DNA from: Bhargavaea cecembensis DSE10
GTDB taxonomy: Bacteria; Bacillota; Bacilli; Bacillales_A; Planococcaceae
Assembly (NCBI RefSeq): GCF_000348905.1
Contig: NZ_AOFT01000001.1
Coordinates: 62,001 to 126,000 of the forward strand
Direction: 5' to 3'
Length of the DNA: 64,000 bases
Shown here: in pieces, positions 50,264 to 58,089 of the stretch
Position numbering within the stretch: the stretch's first letter is position 1
Layout: each line of letters opens with the position of its first letter
The notes under the pieces: model-generated
Seen by the model: only the letters and a program-made list of their open reading frames with translations
Databases searched by the model: none
What the model was told of the DNA's origin: nothing
Position numbers and translations under genes: made by a program

Positions 50264-51475
50264 TCAGAAACCGCCAAGCGTGTTGCCGACAATGGTGCCG
50301 ATATAGTTACCGATTATATATCCCATTGTGCCGACGAGCATGACGGGGACGATCAGGTCTTTCCAGCCTTTAGCGATCGCCATGGCAGCAGCGGTGGTGG
50401 GCCCGCCGATGTTGGCGTTGCTCGCCACGATCATTTCCTCCAGGCTGAACTTGAACAGTTTGCCCACTCCGAACGTCACCACCATGTTGGCCAGCACCAT
50501 CAGGAAGACGAAAATAAGCAGGAGCGGGGCGTTCTGGATCAGGAGCGGCAGGGAAGCCGGTACACCGATGACGACAAAGAAGATGTAGATCAGATAGGTC
50601 CCGATCTCCTGGGCACCGTTCAGGCTGTCAAAGAATTTGGGCATAAGGGTGACCGCGGCAACGGTGACCGTTGTCAGCATCAGGTATTTGTCACCGAGAA
50701 GGCCCCCGAGAAGCTGCCAGCCGGCGCCTTCATCCGGAATGATCGAGCCGAAGATTTCAGCGATCTTGAATGAGACCGCCACAATGACAAATGCGCTGCC
50801 GGCGGAGAGGGCAATGTCTTTCAGAGAAATCTCCTTGCGCTGCCAGTAAGAGGCGGCCAGTGTCCCGTCTTCGTCACCGGCGGACTGCTCGACACGGTCG
50901 ATATGCGGAGCAGGGAAATTCCTCCGGAAAAAGCCGATGGCAGGGATGGCGATCAGGACGAAAAAGTAAAGCGCCATCATCAGGTTGTCCGCGACAATGG
51001 TGGACGACAGCATGCCCTCGCTCACATCAAACTTTGCTGAAAGTGCGGCCAGGTTCACGCTGCCGCCGATATAGGAACCGGTCATGACCGCGGTGATCTT
51101 GGACAGCTCCGGAATAAAGGAACTAAGAGCGAAAAAGGCGAGATACGCGCCGATGACTGTACCGACAGAGCTGATCAGGAACAGGATCAGCAGCCGTCCG
51201 CTCTCATTCCAGACCCTCTTCAGGTTTGCCTGGTAGAGAAGGAGAGGGATGGCGAGCGGAATGACGTAGGTCCATACGGCGTCGTAGGCCGGGGCATCGG
51301 TCGGAATAATGTTCAAGTTGGAAAGAATGAGTGCGCCGGCCAGCGCAATGATGGCTCCTGTCACTTTCGATGCCCATTTGTATTTTTGTTCGAGATAGAT
51401 GCTTACGGCCGCCCAGCCGGCAAGAAACGCCCAGAGCAGCCAAGTATCCTCAGGTTTGATCAATGTGGTTTCCAT
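50264..51475 (-). CDS. DUF819 family membrane protein (YjcL-like)
   Basis: A 403-residue polytopic protein with about 11 predicted helices and the DUF819 pattern GSYIGGSVNLAALSAKF, VADNLMMALYF and ASNANIGGPTTAAAMAIAKGW, in which Gly/Asn/Ser-rich segments break helices as in transporters. Members are thought to be transport proteins of unknown substrate. AAGGAGGTG 5 bases before ATG 51475 fixes the start; the frame is open 46 codons upstream but those codons look non-coding. Single gene, read in the same direction as the SCP2 gene. Confidence 0.85.
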   Translation of the reverse strand: METTLIKPEDTWLLWAFLAGWAAVSIYLEQKYKWASKVTGAIIALAGALILSNLNIIPTDAPAYDAVWTYVIPLAIPLLLYQANLKRVWNESGRLLILFLISSVGTVIGAYLAFFALSSFIPELSKITAVMTGSYIGGSVNLAALSAKFDVSEGMLSSTIVADNLMMALYFFVLIAIPAIGFFRRNFPAPHIDRVEQSAGDEDGTLAASYWQRKEISLKDIALSAGSAFVIVAVSFKIAEIFGSIIPDEGAGWQLLGGLLGDKYLMLTTVTVAAVTLMPKFFDSLNGAQEIGTYLIYIFFVVIGVPASLPLLIQNAPLLLIFVFLMVLANMVVTFGVGKLFKFSLEEMIVASNANIGGPTTAAAMAIAKGWKDLIVPVMLVGTMGYIIGNYIGTIVGNTLGGF

Positions 51476-51564
51476 GCGGCACCTCCTTTTGTTCCCACTA
51501 TTATAAAGGAACTGGAGAACGGGAGGGAGGGGCCGGGGGGAGGAGAAGGGAGGACAATAGTCCT

Positions 51565-51610
51565 GAAAAACAGAAAAGACCGTAAAGTGACTGATTGTGC
51601 ACTTTCGGCC
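51565..51610 (-). terminator. terminator of the collagen-like gene
   Basis: On the minus strand CCGAAAGTG pairs with CACTTTACGG (one bulge) and is followed by TCTTTTCTGTTTTT, 28 bases past the stop. Confidence 0.65.
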
Positions 51611-51637
51611 CATTGCTTGATGGTATCTGTCTTCTTC

Positions 51638-52867
51638 CTACAGGGGAGAGAGAAGCTTCAGGGACAAGGCTGCCGTGACCTCTGCTTTCGATTGTCCTTT
51701 TTCCCCTTCCTCCGGAACACAGTTCTTGAGTGTCACGAGGTCTCCTTCTTTCAGATTCAGGACCGCCATTTTGAATGCTTCCTGCTGTTCCGCCTTGATC
51801 AGGCACTCTGACGCAGAAATTTTCTCGCCGTTTACATGGACGGCCCAAAGGCTGGGTTCCCCGGCTGAAAGGACAAGAATCATTTCATAAAGGCCGGTCC
51901 GGCTGACTTTAATCGAAGTTTTTCGGCCTCTGATGGAAAAACCCTGTGAGAGGACAGATTCCGCGTTGAATCTGACCATGGTTCCCTGGCCGACCTGCTG
52001 GCCGGAGAGGGTGGAAAGGAAGGCGTATTCCGCAATTCCTCCTGCCGGTCCCTGTACACCCTGTGGTCCTTTAGGTCCCCGGACTCCTTTGGGTCCCTGT
52101 GCACCGGGTTGACCGGGAGGCCCTGGCGGTCCCGCCGGTCCGGCGTCGCCTGAATCCCCTTTGGGGCCCTGAATGCCTGGAGGGCCCTCCGGACCCCGGT
52201 CTCCTTTGGGTCCCTGTGCACCAGGTTGACCGGGAGGCCCTGGCGGTCCCGCCGGCCCGGCGTCGCCTGAATCCCCTTTGGGGCCCTGAATGCCTGGAGG
52301 GCCCTCCGGACCCCGGTCTCCTTTGGGTCCCTGTGCACCGGGTTGTCCGGGAGGCCCCGGCGGTCCCGCCGGCCCGGAATCGCCTGAATCCCCTTTGGGG
52401 CCCTGAATGCCTGGAGGGCCCTCCGGACCCCGGTCTCCTTTGGGTCCCTGTGCACCAGGTTGACCGGGAGGCCCTGGCGGTCCCGCCGGCCCGGAATCGC
52501 CTGAATCCCCTTTGGGGCCCTGAATGCCTGGAGGGCCCTCCAGGCCGGGTTCACCTTTGTCACCCTTTGGCCCCTGTTTACCTTCGGGCCCGGGTTCACC
52601 CTGAAGCCCCATTTCTCCCGGGGGACCCATCGGCCCCTCCGGGCCCTGCAAACCTTGCGGTACCGGAGGGCCAGGTTCCCTCCTCATTCCTGTGAAGCCT
52701 CTGCGATGGCGATTACTACGGGGAGATTCCGTATCCTGCACTTGCAATCCGGCGAGTCCGGCAGGCAGGAGGAAATCTGTCGCTTCAGTGTGTTTCCTGC
52801 GGTGATGCCGGCCGCAGATGGGGCAAGGCAGCCGCTGGCCGCCGCCCCCGGATGATGGTTTCTCCAT
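51638..52867 (-). CDS. collagen-like surface protein with BclA-type C-terminal domain
   Basis: A 409-residue protein. The N-terminal 70 residues are polar with a CPICGRHH pair of Cys and no signal peptide. Residues about 72-281 are Gly-X-Y triplets, including four near-identical 39-residue units ([39 protein letters not shown]). The last 128 residues form a beta-rich C1q/TNF-like domain ([36 protein letters not shown]), similar in kind to exosporium BclA. GGAGGTG 5 bases before ATG 52867 sets the start; the frame is open far upstream but is there a shadow of the epimerase gene. It probably forms trimers; location (spore or cell surface) is uncertain. Confidence 0.85.
52086..52553. repeat. four tandem 117-bp repeats inside the collagen-like gene
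   Basis: Units start at 52086, 52203, 52320 and 52437. They differ from each other at only a few bases, except for the outer end of the fourth. The unit encodes 13 Gly-X-Y triplets, so change in unit number would keep the frame. Confidence 0.92.
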
Positions 52868-52990
52868 TTCCGCACCTCCCTCGTGACAGGCTATGCCACG
52901 GGCGAATGTCCGGCACGGCAAAAGTCCCGGGATGAGATTGATTTGGCCGGATGTTCCGGATAGACTGAGAAAGAAAAAAGGAGGGGCAAT

Positions 52991-54103
52991 ATGAAAATCA
53001 CCAAAGCAACCATTCATGCGGTCCGCTTCCCGCTCCGGGAACCGTTTATTGTCTCCTATGCGGCTTACCCGGACATGCCGGCAGTGATCTTGAGGCTGGA
53101 AACGGACTCCGGGCTTGTCGGATACGGCGAGGCGGTGACGGACGAACATGTGACAGGGGAATACTTCCTGTCGGCCTATGAAATACTGAAGCATCTTCTC
53201 ATTCCGGAAGTCATCGGGGAGAACCCGTTTGATATCGAGCGCATCCACCGCAAGATGGATGCAGCGGTTTCGGGAAATCCGGCCGCCAAGGCCGCCGTCG
53301 ATATCGCCTGTTACGACCTGATGGGGAAAGCGGCCGGACAGCCGGTGTACAATCTGATCGGCGGCCGTGCCCATGACCGGATCGAATATCCGCGGGTTCT
53401 CAGCATCGAGGCTCCCGAAGTCATGGCGGAAAAAGCGGTCCGGGCGGTGGAAGACGGATATTCCTCGCTTAAGCTGAAAGTCGGAAAAGGGGACCCGAAG
53501 GAAGATGTCGCCCGCATCAAGGCCGTCCGGAAGGCTGTCGGGCCGAATGTTCCGATCCGTGTCGATGTCAATCAGGGCTGGAAAACACCGGGGACCGCGG
53601 CCGCGGCCATCCGTGAGCTGGAAGGGGAAAACCTGAAATGGATCGAACAGCCGATCCGCATGGGGGACATCCGGGGACTGTCGGATGTCCGGAGAAAAGT
53701 GACCGTACCTGTCATGGCAGATGAAAGTCTCCATGGCATGGAAGAGTTTCTTGAGATCGTCCGCCTTGAGGCGGCTGATGTATTGAACATCAAGCTCATG
53801 AAATGCGGCGGCATCTATCCGGCAATCCATATTGCCAAAGCGGCAGAGGCGGCAGGAATGCCGTGCCAGGTCGGATCGATGGTGGAGTCGTCTGTCGGAT
53901 CGGCGGCAGGGTACCACGTCGTCACGAGCCGGGCGAACATCGAGTCAGCCGAACTGACCGGGCCGCTCCTTTTCAGCGAAGAAATCGGCGACCTGAACTA
54001 CGAGCTGCCGCAGGTTCTCCTGTCGGGCAGGCCGGGCCTCGGCATCATTGTGGATGAAGCACAGCTCGAAAAACTGACAGTGAAAAAAGAAACGGTGCAA
54101 TAA
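52991..54103 (+). CDS. dipeptide epimerase (enolase superfamily)
   Basis: A 370-residue enolase-superfamily enzyme of the muconate-lactonising subgroup. Catalytic features: KLKVG (acid/base Lys pair, near residue 160), DVNQGW (first metal Asp, near 193), WIEQP (Glu), ADES (Asp/Glu metal ligand) and NIKLMKCGG (second Lys, near 265). The [18 protein letters not shown] pattern is typical of L-Ala-D/L-Glu and other dipeptide epimerases, which serve murein-peptide breakdown. The ATG follows AAGGAGGGG by 7 bases. It is divergent from the collagen-like gene, and the convergent M20 gene may act in related peptide metabolism. Confidence 0.88.
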   Translation: MKITKATIHAVRFPLREPFIVSYAAYPDMPAVILRLETDSGLVGYGEAVTDEHVTGEYFLSAYEILKHLLIPEVIGENPFDIERIHRKMDAAVSGNPAAKAAVDIACYDLMGKAAGQPVYNLIGGRAHDRIEYPRVLSIEAPEVMAEKAVRAVEDGYSSLKLKVGKGDPKEDVARIKAVRKAVGPNVPIRVDVNQGWKTPGTAAAAIRELEGENLKWIEQPIRMGDIRGLSDVRRKVTVPVMADESLHGMEEFLEIVRLEAADVLNIKLMKCGGIYPAIHIAKAAEAAGMPCQVGSMVESSVGSAAGYHVVTSRANIESAELTGPLLFSEEIGDLNYELPQVLLSGRPGLGIIVDEAQLEKLTVKKETVQ

Positions 54104-54114
54104 GACAAGCCGTT

Positions 54115-54158
54115 AAAAAAGGTTGTGCCCCCGCTGTTTCGGGGTGCACAACCTTTTA
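54115..54158. terminator. bidirectional terminator
   Basis: AAAAGGTTGTGC pairs with GCACAACCTTTT with inner CCC/GGG pairing, between convergent genes. Confidence 0.9.
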
Positions 54159-54164
54159 CGTTTC

Positions 54165-55346
54165 TCAGTTCTGTTTCTGGGCTTCAATGAAAATTCCGGC
54201 AAAGGTCCTTGCGGCCATGGCAAGTGCCGGCTCATGGAAGTCGAACTTCTCATGGTGATGCGGGTAGGCGATCCGCCCGTCTTCCACCTTGGCACCGACA
54301 AAGAAGTAGGCACCCGGGCGATGCTGGAGGTAGTAGGCGAAGTCTTCGGCCGGCATGACCGGATCGATTTCCCGGTACACGCCGTCACCGCAGACACTTG
54401 CGACCGCCTGCTCGATCACACGTACGCCCTCCGTGTGGTTTTTGACCGCATCATAGCCGTATTCGACATCGGCTTCTGCCGTGCAACCAAGCGCTTTCGC
54501 GGTGTATTCCGCGATCTCCCTGATTCTTTGGGCACCAAGTTGGCGCAGCTCTTCATCAAAGACACGCATCGTGCCTTCCATCTCAGCTTTTTGCGGGATG
54601 ACGTTTCCGGCGGAACCGGAGTGGAACTGCCCGATCGAGATGACGAGCTGTCCGAGCGGATCTGCATTCCGGCTGACCACCGACTGGAGGACGGTCATGA
54701 TATGGGCCGCCGCAAGAATCGGGTCATGGCCGTTATGCGGCTCGGCGCCGTGAGTGCCTTTCCCGGTGACGGTGATGCGGATCGTATTTTCGGCCGCCTG
54801 CAGGTATCCGTCCCGGCTGTAGATGAGTCCGGCAGGCAGCAGGGACTGCAGATGAGCCCCGAACACCATGTCGACGCCATCCAGGCAGCCGTCCTCGATC
54901 ATGCCGAGTGCGCCGCCGGGGTTCACTTCCTCGGCATGCTGATGGATCAGGACGATGTTGCCTACAAGCTCCTCCCTGAACTCGTTCATCACCTTCGCGA
55001 ACACAAGCAGGGAAGCGGTATGCCCGTCATGGCCGCAGGCGTGCATGACACCAGGTACGGCCGACTTGTACGGGACATCGGTGGCTTCCTGGATCGGGAG
55101 CGCATCAAAGTCCGCGCGGAACGCGATGGTCTTGCCGGGCCTGCCGCCTCGGATCGTGCCGACGACACCCCTCCCGCCGACATGGCGGCGTACCTCGATC
55201 CCGAGGGCTTCCAAGTAATTGGCGATGTATTCGGGGGTTTTCTCTTCTTCAAAGCTGAGTTCCGGATTCATGTGGAGATGGCGCCGGATTTGGATCATTT
55301 CATCAAGTGATTCCCGGATTTTCCGGTCGATTTTCTGCAGGTCCAT
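54165..55346 (-). CDS. M20 family amidohydrolase
   Basis: A 393-residue zinc hydrolase of the aminoacylase/N-acetyl-diaminopimelate deacetylase/IAA-amino-acid hydrolase group: RRHLHMNPELSFEE, FRADFDALPIQE, MHACGHDGHTASLL (metal Cys/His), HQHAEEVNPGGA (catalytic Glu pair) and the late ligand in YPHHHEKFDF. It should cleave N-acyl amino acids or amidated peptides in the cytoplasm; the exact substrate is not fixed. The ATG follows GGAAGGAGC. It converges with the dipeptide epimerase gene, sharing a terminator. Not related closely to the CPG2-like M20 protein at 15030. Confidence 0.88.
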   Translation of the reverse strand: MDLQKIDRKIRESLDEMIQIRRHLHMNPELSFEEEKTPEYIANYLEALGIEVRRHVGGRGVVGTIRGGRPGKTIAFRADFDALPIQEATDVPYKSAVPGVMHACGHDGHTASLLVFAKVMNEFREELVGNIVLIHQHAEEVNPGGALGMIEDGCLDGVDMVFGAHLQSLLPAGLIYSRDGYLQAAENTIRITVTGKGTHGAEPHNGHDPILAAAHIMTVLQSVVSRNADPLGQLVISIGQFHSGSAGNVIPQKAEMEGTMRVFDEELRQLGAQRIREIAEYTAKALGCTAEADVEYGYDAVKNHTEGVRVIEQAVASVCGDGVYREIDPVMPAEDFAYYLQHRPGAYFFVGAKVEDGRIAYPHHHEKFDFHEPALAMAARTFAGIFIEAQKQN

Positions 55347-55401
55347 GTCAAGCAGCTCCTTCCGGAAATGATTATATCACCGGACGGAAGGGCGGAGACA
55401 A

Positions 55402-55438
55402 TGGAAAATCCGGAAAGCGGGGGATCCGCTTTCCGGAC
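55402..55438 (-). terminator. terminator of the UPF0158-SDR operon
   Basis: On the minus strand TCCGGAAAGCGG pairs with CCGCTTTCCGGA and is followed by TTTTCC. Confidence 0.85.
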
Positions 55439-55452
55439 TGGGTCCGAACCTG

Positions 55453-56349
55453 TCAGCTTGTAATAAAGTCGCCGCCATCGATGTGGATGGTCTGCCCAGT
55501 CATATAGCTGCCGTCCTTGGAAGCGAGCAGCACATAGGCCGGTGCAAGTTCTGCAGGCTGGCCGCGGCGCTTCATCGGAGTGGTGGAGCCGTGCTCCTCG
55601 ACTTTGCCTGCATCGAAAGTCGCAGGAATGAGCGGGGTCCAGATCGGGCCGGGGGCCACCGCATTCACGCGGATGCCCTTGCTGGCGATGTTCTGTGCGA
55701 ACGAGCGCGTGAAGGCCGTAATGGCTCCTTTGGTCGCGGAATAGTCAAGCAGTCCCGCCGAGCCGTTGTAGGCCGTTACAGAAGACGTGTTGATGATGCT
55801 GTCGCCTTCCTTCAGGTAGGCCATCGACTCTCGGGTCAGGTAAAACAGACCGTAGAAATTCGTTTCGAACGTTTTCTTCAGCTGATCGGAAGTGATTGCC
55901 TCGATATCCTTTTGCGGATACTGGACGCCCGCGTTGTTGACGAGGATGTTCAATCCGCCGAGTTCGTCCGCAACCTGCTTCAGAAGGGCGCGGCAGCTGC
56001 CTTCGTCGCGGATATCCGTCTTGATCTTCAACGCGCGGCCGCCGTATTTCTCAATATCACGGACGGTCTGTTCCGCGTCTCCGTCCTCGGCTTCGTCCAG
56101 ATAAGCGATGGCGACATCTGCGCCTTCCTTGGCGAACGCGACCGCCACCGCACGGCCGATGCCGGAGTCGCCGCCCGTGATGAGGGCGACCTTGCCTTCC
56201 AGCTTTCCGGACCCTTTATATTCCGGATCGTCATAGATCGGCTCCGGCTTCATCTCCGATTCGATGCCGGGCTGGCTCTGCTGAGACTGCGGCGGCACCT
56301 GCTGATCCGCTTTTTCGTATTCTTTTCCTTTGCTCTGATTGTTCGTCAT
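55453..56349 (-). CDS. SDR family oxidoreductase, general-stress type (YhdF/YhxC-like)
   Basis: A 298-residue classical SDR with a 45-residue polar, Gln-rich N-terminal extension typical of the YhdF/YhxC/YhxD group. The Rossmann motif ITGGDSGIGRA, NNAGVQYP, the catalytic Ser in SSVTAY and intact YSATK, then PGPIWTPLIP and the final TGQTIHIDGGDF are all present. The substrate is unknown; several relatives are general stress proteins. The ATG at 56349 is 8 bases after AAGGAGG. The gene follows the UPF0158 gene by 31 bases and is probably transcribed from the sigma-B promoter ahead of it. Confidence 0.88.
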   Translation of the reverse strand: MTNNQSKGKEYEKADQQVPPQSQQSQPGIESEMKPEPIYDDPEYKGSGKLEGKVALITGGDSGIGRAVAVAFAKEGADVAIAYLDEAEDGDAEQTVRDIEKYGGRALKIKTDIRDEGSCRALLKQVADELGGLNILVNNAGVQYPQKDIEAITSDQLKKTFETNFYGLFYLTRESMAYLKEGDSIINTSSVTAYNGSAGLLDYSATKGAITAFTRSFAQNIASKGIRVNAVAPGPIWTPLIPATFDAGKVEEHGSTTPMKRRGQPAELAPAYVLLASKDGSYMTGQTIHIDGGDFITS

Positions 56350-56380
56350 GCTGATCGCCTCCTTGGATAGATCTCCGTAT

Positions 56381-56767
56381 TCAGATTCCGTCCATGTCAA
56401 AACGGATGCCGTTTCGGCTGCACCAGTCGTTCAGAAGCTTCTGCCGGGACATCTCCCGGTAATTTTTCCACTCATGCAGCAGCTCTTCGTTTTTAAGGAT
56501 CTCTTCAAATTCTTCGGCCGGGCGGTTGTAGGCGAAGATTTTGCCAATCTTCTCCTGCAGGCCCGGCCTGTCCTGCAGGGTATGGGTGAATGCTACCCTC
56601 ATCTGCTGCTCGGCTGTGTCATCAAAACGGGGAAGTTCGATATAGCGCGGCTGGTCATGATCGGCCTCATGCTGGGTGACCTGTCCGGTTTCCCGGTCAT
56701 ACCAGGACGGCTTGACGTCATGGGCCGCTTCATGCAGGTCGCGGTATGCGATGCGGTTGTGCTCCAT
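56381..56767 (-). CDS. UPF0158-like protein
   Basis: A 128-residue soluble acidic protein. The pattern of a short N-terminal helix, WYDRETGQVTQ, a mid-segment and the C-terminal EWKNYREMSRQKLLNDWCSRNGI resembles UPF0158 proteins, whose function is unknown; the match is by eye and moderate. The frame is open far upstream, but AAGGAAGG 9 bases before ATG 56767 and the change in composition support this start. A sigma-B promoter with perfect GGGTAT is 37-63 bases upstream. The SDR gene follows closely. Confidence 0.65.
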   Translation of the reverse strand: MEHNRIAYRDLHEAAHDVKPSWYDRETGQVTQHEADHDQPRYIELPRFDDTAEQQMRVAFTHTLQDRPGLQEKIGKIFAYNRPAEEFEEILKNEELLHEWKNYREMSRQKLLNDWCSRNGIRFDMDGI

Positions 56768-56803
56768 CCGCCGATCCCTTCCTTTCCTGACTTCTCCTTT
56801 CGT

Positions 56804-56830
56804 ATACCCTGCCACCGCAAGGGGATAAAC
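56804..56830 (-). promoter_or_regulatory. sigma-B promoter of the UPF0158-SDR operon
   Basis: On the minus strand GTTTAT (56830-56825) and a perfect GGGTAT (56809-56804) are separated by 15 bases, at the upper end of the accepted sigma-B spacing. Confidence 0.6.
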
Positions 56831-56911
56831 CGTCATACCGGTATGGGTACAAAGAAGGGGGAAAGGGTGATACAATGGGGAGATGGAATATGCAGACGAC
56901 GAAAAGGAATG

Positions 56912-58036
56912 ATGAAGTTGGTTAAACGCAATGACCCGTGCCCCTGCGGCAGCGGAAAGAAATATAAGAAATGCCATGGCCGTTCTGAAAGCGGCATCCA
57001 TCTGCTTGCGGAACAGGAACTAAAGAGGATCATGGCGGATTACATCGGCAACACGCCCGCCCCCGGTCCTGACCGCACCGAATTATCACTTCTCGTGAAA
57101 ACATGGATGTCGAGGCTCGGCGGACTCATGAAAGCCGGGGCGATCGAAGGCGCGGCATATGAACATTACGCGTTCAACATCCGCCGCGACCTGTGGCAGC
57201 GGCATCTGGAACAGTCTGTTCCCGGCGCAAGGGAAGAAGTGAAGCGTGTTCTGGAAGCATGGAATCAGCCTTTTGTCATGTTCGCGGAACTGATCGGGAA
57301 AGCGGATGGCTTCCTGTTCCTGAAGGATGTGTTCGGGGACAAAAAGTGGGCGATGGCGGAAAATGAACGAATCACAGCCCCGGAGGGAACCCTACTGTTC
57401 GGTACGGTATTGGCGGATCCGCGTGTGCGGGAAGAGGCGATCCAGCCGGTATCCACGCTTTATTCGATCCCATCACAAAATGACGATGTCATAGACCGGG
57501 TCCGCGAGTACGCGGCATCCCTCGGTGAAAAGGCGGATGAAGCTTTTCTCGAGTCCCGTCTCCTTGAGATCTTTGCCATCCTGCACACGCCTGTGGAAGA
57601 GGCTGGAGAATTGCCGGATGCCGGGGAGAAGCGGGAACTGGCGGGTCGATCTGAAAAGGCGGCGGAAGAAGCCGCTGCCGATACAGAAGCTCCGGAAGCA
57701 GTCGAACCCGTACAAACTCCTGATGATGGAGACATCGAAGATCTGACGGACGGACAGCGCAACACGATTGACATGCTGATGTCGGAACTGGCATCCGACG
57801 GACAGGACAGCAACAGTTCCGAGAACCTGAAACAATCGGTCATCCGCTATTTCCGGGAGGAAAATCCGATTGTCCGGAAGCCGGGCGGCATCGTGGCCGG
57901 ACTCTATCTGGCTGCACAGGAAGCGAGCCTTCTTCCCGGTGAGCCGTTCACTTCAAAAGAAGTGGCCAAACGTTTCGGCGTATCGGAAGGCACAGCCCAG
58001 AAATACGCAGCAGTGTTTTTTGGACGCCTGAAATAA
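56912..58036 (+). CDS. SEC-C zinc-motif protein with C-terminal HTH/cyclin-like domain
   Basis: A protein of about 374 residues beginning with a SEC-C zinc motif (RNDPCPCGSGKKYKKCHG, ligands Cys-x-Cys and Cys-His). The middle (about 30-230) is helical without a known motif. Residues about 235-275 are an acidic low-complexity linker. The final 80 residues (QSVIRYFREENPIVRKPGGI, AGLYLAAQEASLL, SKEVAKRFGVSEGTAQKYAAVF) look like a cyclin-fold/helix-turn-helix unit. SEC-C motifs bind zinc and often ribosome- or SecA-linked partners. The start is ATG 56912 or TTG 56918; GAAAAGGA lies just upstream. A terminator follows. Confidence 0.75.
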   Translation: MKLVKRNDPCPCGSGKKYKKCHGRSESGIHLLAEQELKRIMADYIGNTPAPGPDRTELSLLVKTWMSRLGGLMKAGAIEGAAYEHYAFNIRRDLWQRHLEQSVPGAREEVKRVLEAWNQPFVMFAELIGKADGFLFLKDVFGDKKWAMAENERITAPEGTLLFGTVLADPRVREEAIQPVSTLYSIPSQNDDVIDRVREYAASLGEKADEAFLESRLLEIFAILHTPVEEAGELPDAGEKRELAGRSEKAAEEAAADTEAPEAVEPVQTPDDGDIEDLTDGQRNTIDMLMSELASDGQDSNSSENLKQSVIRYFREENPIVRKPGGIVAGLYLAAQEASLLPGEPFTSKEVAKRFGVSEGTAQKYAAVFFGRLK

Positions 58037-58042
58037 CTTGAA

Positions 58043-58081
58043 AAACGGACCTGCCGGTTTTGGCAGGTCCGTCTTTTTTGT
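58043..58081. terminator. terminator after the SEC-C gene
   Basis: ACGGACCTGCC pairs with GGCAGGTCCGT and is followed by CTTTTTTG; the A run on the other side may serve the convergent transporter gene. Confidence 0.9.
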
Positions 58082-58089
58082 ATGCTTAA

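Noticed and set aside
51880-52695. Long open frames on both strands across the collagen-like repeats
   Set aside because: They arise from the 117-bp periodic GC-rich repeats; only the Gly-X-Y frame has a good start and sensible flanking domains.
52868-52990. Sigma-K type promoter for the collagen-like gene
   Set aside because: A CATA motif is present on the minus strand, but no AC -35 element lies at the required 16-base spacing.
52868-53917. Upstream 350 codons of the minus-strand frame that contains the collagen-like gene
   Set aside because: This part is antisense to the well-supported dipeptide epimerase gene, and a strong ribosome site marks the start at 52867.
56834-56845. Perfect 12-bp palindrome CATACCGGTATG resembling the TetR operator core
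   Set aside because: It is far from the tetR locus, shorter than the operators there, and could be chance; kept only as a note.
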